Below are positions 59,561 to 64,000 of a DNA stretch of 64,000 nt, in pieces. The stretch's first letter is position 1. Each line of letters begins with the position of its first letter. The stretch is from Calliopum simillimum. Lineage: Eukaryota > Arthropoda > Insecta > Diptera > Lauxaniidae. A program made the position numbers and the translations under genes. The stretch covers positions 50,277,061-50,341,060 of the forward strand of contig OX638369.1 of NCBI GenBank assembly GCA_951812925.1. The letters run 5' to 3'. The notes under the pieces are model-generated. The model was given only the letters and a program-made list of their open reading frames with translations, ran no database searches and had not been told where the DNA came from.

Positions 59561-60950
59561 TAGCTTTTAAAATGAGGGTAGACATTGCCAATAACGCCTC
59601 AGGTATCAAATGTTGTTGTTGTACTTTAAGTATTTAAAAAGTTTTGGCGATTTTAAACTTTGGATTATATGGAAGGTGGGCGTGTCTTTGATCTGATTAC
59701 GCCCTTTTTTGACAAATAAGTGGATGCTACCACTAACACCGCAGACATCGATTTTTATAACTGTACTTCAAATAGTTTATGCCTCGATAATGGGTTAAAA
59801 AATTTTAAAGTGCATTGTTGAGAAAATCCGATCAGATCCTCCTTTCTAATTGCGGCATTTTCTCCATATAAAAATTAAAATACAACAAACAAAAGTGAAA
59901 ATATTCGTCCCAATGTGCACTAAGAAAAATATCGGTACCACGCCCCCACAAAAATCACTTCATCATATCTCTGAAAAAATTTAACTCAAATGAATGAGAT
60001 TTGATAAAGGTGTACAGAGCTGCCGGGACTTATAAAGTTCATTGGGAAAAAGAACGATGCCACGTCCCTAAAAAAATTCATCACTAATGTAAAATGGATC
60101 GGAACAAATAACATAATTTGGAAAAATTGCTGGTGCCTCGTCAACTTCACAAGATAAGATGAAGCAATGTACACTGGAAAATCCTGGTTATTTGTAAAAT
60201 TTAAAATTTATATGGTGGAAAAAATGTTTCATGCGACACGTCCTGTGCACCGTGATTTAAATTTAATCAAAAGAAAAAGTACAAATAATTTTTGCGTAAA
60301 ATCAAAACCATCATTAAGAGACATCAATGCACAACATTCTAAAATCAGTCACATAAAAATATTTTGCCTCTGGTTTTCCTGAAATCGGCGTTTAAATTAT
60401 TGACCGCGAAAACCACTTCGGTTTTTGTCCCGTGCGAATGCCTTGGTTATTTGCAATCATCGTGAAAACGAAAAATTGCCCAAAATCAACCTGAGCACCA
60501 ATTATAGGGCTAATTGAGGGAGATGCCTATTGTCAAAATAAAAATACGCTTTATTTTTACTTTTTTTTACTTTTAATGTGTTCGACGTGCGATAACACGG
60601 AAATTTTTGAACATCGGAAAGCATCTGCCGAAGTTATGGAAAAAATACGACTTTTAACAAAGTAGATACTCTCGAGGTATGCTTTCAAATAAGAGACGGT
60701 TTTTCCAATTATTTTTTCATCGACCCGGCCTATTAAATAAATTTCATTCAGCACAATGCGACATTTATTTTGGTTATTTTTTGAAAATTAAATTACGGGC
60801 TTGATAGTAGGGGAGCCCACGAGCGCCATGGGGACCTATTGGACTCTCAAGATTATATGGTAAAAAGGAAAAAAGGTAATGTAATTTTTTCCATTTTACC
60901 ATTGGGGGAAGCGACTAAAGGCTTTCAAATATGTAAAAAAAACAGTCACA
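59561..60950. other. Interspersed repeat fragments and spacer
   Basis: 59580-59780 has 'ggaaggtgggcgtgtctttgatctg.ttacgccc' text shared with 61330-61600. 'ggtaccacgccccca' (59935) and 'gatgccacgtcccta' (60057) are further diverged pieces. From 60160 to 60950 no feature is recognised. Confidence 0.45.
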
Positions 60951-61260
60951 TGGATTTATTCAAGCGCGTCAGACATTGACAGTGTATATGCGCTACGTGT
61001 CTCTGATGGCGGAGGTATATTAATCTGCCAATTTGGATGGTGGGAGCGGCCATACTGACGGGCTAAAAATGGGGAAAAAATAGATTTATTGGAGCGCGTC
61101 AGATTTCCGTTGAGATTGTTAAATTATCCCACACGAAGCTCCCATTCAAAAGACTGACGATTAGGAGGTGACGCAAACTCGTGACGACCTTTCGAAATGT
61201 AAAAAAAAACGCGATATCTCGAGCGCGTCAGATTTTTATACAGACTATTCAGCTTTTGTC
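60950..61260 (+). repeat. Three AGCGCGTCAG modules, about 130-bp period
   Basis: AGCGCGTCAGA occurs at 60963, 61093 and 61222, each preceded by an A-run and 'gattta' or 'gatatctc' text. Between them the modules share 'tttgaaatgtaaaaaaaa'-like text. Not coding. Confidence 0.65.
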
Positions 61261-61329
61261 CTGGTTGAGCTGATCCTTAATGTAACGACTATTTGGAGGG
61301 GTTTTCTTAATCTGACCGATTGAAATTTT

Positions 61330-61600
61330 TTTTTTGCACCATATGGAAAGTGGGCGTGTCTTTGATCTGTTTACGCCCATTTTTAACTAAGAGCTATATG
61401 CCACTAGTTCCATCTCAGATATCAAATATTATTGTTGTACCTGAAATATTCCTGAAGTTATGGCGATTTGAAATTTCGGGGTATATGGAAGGTGGCCGTA
61501 CCTTTGATCCGATCATGCCCATTTTTAATAAGTGGCTAGATGCTGCCAATACTATTTCAGATATTGAATTTTATTGCTCTACATCAAATACGTAGTTTCG
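61330..61600 (+). repeat. Tandem 'atggaaggtgggcgtgtctttgatc' units
   Basis: Two units near 61343 and 61486 (about 143 bp apart) carry 'tggaaagtgggcgtgtctttgatctg' / 'tggaaggtggccgtacctttgatccg', then 'cccatttttaa', 'gccactag' / 'gctgccaata' and 'cagatat'. The 91-codon frame 61320-61595 is read through them and is not a gene. Confidence 0.65.
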
Positions 61601-63229
61601 CTATTATTCATTTTGCGAAACCGGAACGTTATTGTGCTCAAAAATGCGATGAAAACGGGGTAGCTGATAATAGCACAGACCCTTGAGAGAGCCTTATAGT
61701 AATCATTTAAATGATGAAGCCGATGCAGTTCCATAAAAATGTTAAGTTTTATTCCACAGAAAACAAAATTCGAAAATTTGAAAAACAAAATTATGGATTT
61801 TTTTATTTTTTTTGATGATCCGGATGTCCTATTTATATTTAAGAAAAAATAATATCTAGGTATGCATACCTTCAGTAAGTAGACCAAGTAAAACTTACTA
61901 TTAGTTTTAGGAGGTAGAACTATTTAGTTTCTAAGAAACAGTTATTTAAACTCAAAATATTGTCAGAGGTTCATGGAAAAAAATTTTCTGAGCGCTATAT
62001 TTTATTGACGATTTTTGTTCATGCGGCTTGTGGAAATGGGCCGATTACATTATTTTCGTTATTCTTGAAATATTTCCTAAAAAATAAAAAATTTGACCTC
62101 GCTCGAGAATGTACAGGTGGCGTTTTTTTAGCAACTTTGTGACCCTCCCAAAATCCCCTATTGGGCTCCCATTCTATAATGATTTGGAATGAGGATAGAC
62201 CGCACTCTTAGGAATGATACTTAAAACCTTTTTGTTTTTTAGTGGACGGTGCCACGCTCTACATGGGAAATGCGTTGATATGGTAACTGTTTGTGATTGG
62301 TTACCGTTGTATGGTCTCGAATCGAATTTTGGAAAAAGTAGAGCTCTAGTAAAACCTAATCATCTACTGTATAGAAGTAATTTTAATACATTTAAGACAT
62401 CGATTTGTCGTCAATCTTTAGATAAGAATTTGATGCATGTTGAGTTGTATGTTTTCCTTTCAAGAACCTTTGTCGCATTTCTACAAAAATTTTAAATTAC
62501 TGTAATTATATATTCCACAACAAGAAACTATTTTTTTACTTTTTAACCCCATTCCACTTCATGCACATATCCTTATGTGACCAATTTACTTAACTACTAC
62601 GAGTGTTTTTATTAGAAGCATTTATTTTATTTCTTCCTTTTTTATTGTTGCATGCCAGACAGTCAAGCTTTTTTCTATTGCCACCATCTTAAGCTCTAAC
62701 ATCATAAAGAATTAATAAAAGAAAAGCTCTTGAAAACATACTGGAACAATAAATTGAAAATCCTTCTTTAAGACAATTTCAATGTTATGTCAGAGATTTA
62801 CGCAAAAACAGCGCGATGGGGTTAGTATGCTGTCAGACAATTTGAAGTCCTGAATTGTAGCGGAATGCCAATGTTTGCTTTCTGTACGTGGCGGTGCTTC
62901 GTCAGCGCGCAGTGTGTGCATGTCAAAGGATTTCATTAAATAACGATTTTTCTTATTAAATTAAACGATGGTTTTTTAACACATGCTTATATGGCTATGT
63001 GTGTACATATATATGTTGTATAGCATTTCATAACCCTTTCTTTTGCTAATGTGTGCAAATTTAAAGGTCAAACATATGTCTACATCACGCGCTTTAAGTG
63101 TTTCAATAAAAAAAGGTTTTAAAATAAATTTATCTCTTCAAACATTTAATGACGGTTATGTTGTGCCTTTAGACAGAATATCCTTAAATTAAATTTAATA
63201 AATCACACTTTTTCATAAATAAATAAATC
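61601..63229. other. Spacer, one repeat fragment
   Basis: 62200-62270 ('tttttagtggacggtgccacgctctacatggga') is a diverged unit of the 42860 family. The remainder shows no coding or element signal. Confidence 0.4.
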
Positions 63230-64000
63230 TACGCTCAGGGTATATTTACTTTGTCCTTCCGTTTGTAAGGCAGAGATAGAGGCAAGGCAGGTATAGAAAA
63301 GTATATATATTCTTGATCGGCGTCACCTCCTGAGTCGATATAGCCAAGTCCGTCTGTCTGGCTGGCTGGGTGGGTGTGTGTGGAAATACATTTTTTGGGA
63401 AAACTGAGCAACATAATTCATTGAAATTTGGTATTCTGCCTTCGTCGCAAAAGCTAACTCGGGGGATTGAAAATGAGCGGAATCGGTCAACGGACACGCC
63501 TACCGCCCATACAAAAAATATATTCAAAATGCAATAATAAGAGCATTCTTTGCAATAACAGAAGAAAAATACACATAAATACTAGGGAAAGTAAGTATAA
63601 GCTCTGAGCAAAAACTAGGCGAATTCAGACTAGACGACGTGGCACCTTCGATATAAACAAAAGTTTCAAAATGTTATACGGAAAGCGTTTTTTGAGATAA
63701 CCCAACCAAATTACACTCAAACACTTGGATCTATAAATGCAAGCTATACGCAAGATCTAGGTAAACTCGGACAATAGAGCGTGGCACCTCCCATATAAGC
63801 GAAAGTTTAAAAATTCTGTACTGAAAGATTTTTTTAAGAAAACCTAACCGAATTTTACTCAAACACTCAGAGGAGTATATGCAAGCTCTAGGCAAAATCA
63901 AGGTAAGCTCGGAGGCGAGGGCGTGGCACTGCCCATATAAGCAATTTGTTCTTATACTCTCCTAACAATATTCTTGAAATGCAGTGTAGGGTATTTAGTT
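63230..64000 (+). mobile_element. INE-1-like element, runs to window end
   Basis: Starts 'cagggtatatttactttgtccttccg' and follows 41985-42640 closely. The 'gcgtggcacc' modules sit at 63637, 63779 and 63921, again exactly 142 bp apart. It carries a short extra 'gcagagatagaggcaaggcagg' near 63270. It closes with 'gtagggtatttagtt' at the window edge, so its end may lie outside. Confidence 0.75.

Noticed and set aside
61320..61595. 91-codon frame
   Set aside because: Translation of two tandem interspersed repeat units.

Overview
The window looks like A+T-rich nuclear DNA of a higher fly (Diptera, possibly a tephritid-like schizophoran). The reasons are the decayed mariner, DD37E Tc1/mariner and non-LTR retrotransposon remains, the many 'gggcgtggcacc / ggtgccacgccc' interspersed repeats of the INE-1/DINE-1 style, and the lack of any prokaryotic gene organisation. 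I find no intact host protein-coding gene. Almost every long reading frame is an accident inside repeats. The region is best read as intergenic or long-intron DNA built from layers of transposable elements. Family names are from recognition of motifs, not from any search.

Layout. 0.5-4.6 kb: a decayed reading frame (540-806, 1410-1593, 3687-3778) split by two mobile elements, one of which carries a third element inside it; GC-richer decayed sequence follows. 5.2-5.7 kb: a short minus-strand frame with a membrane-like segment. 7.6-9.5 kb and 43.8-45.6 kb: two direct copies of one interspersed element. 9.6-10.5 kb: a minisatellite. 11.05-12.46 kb: a foldback element with tandem repeats in its arms, next to a non-LTR relic. 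13.5-18.7 kb: three elements with 8-bp target duplications (a MITE, a long-arm foldback, and an element filled with satellite-like repeats). 23.4-24.1 kb: a non-LTR RNase H relic on the minus strand. 26.8-27.7 kb: a TIR-bounded unit holding a reverse-transcriptase C-terminal relic. 34.3-37.4 kb: three neighbouring elements, one inserted into the end of the next. 37.75-38.2 kb: two tRNA-derived sequences. 42 and 63.2-64 kb: INE-1-like elements with a 142-bp internal tandem period. 48.4-50.2 kb: a foldback relative split by a 630-bp insertion. 51.8-52.4 kb: an element made of GGGCGTTATTTC repeats. 53.6-54.9 kb: a mariner relic. 56.8-57.2 kb: a foldback MITE. 57.4-58.5 kb: a DD37E Tc1/mariner relic with both terminal repeats.

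Nothing forms a working pathway. The genes present are broken transposase and retrotransposon pieces plus one unidentified broken frame. Two weak candidates for first coding exons of host genes are 32691-32730 (+), which ends at a good splice donor, and 55998-56057 (-). The most interesting structural theme is a set of seven non-autonomous elements with 7-8 bp target duplications. Several have foldback or tandem-repeat interiors, and none has a recognisable transposase.
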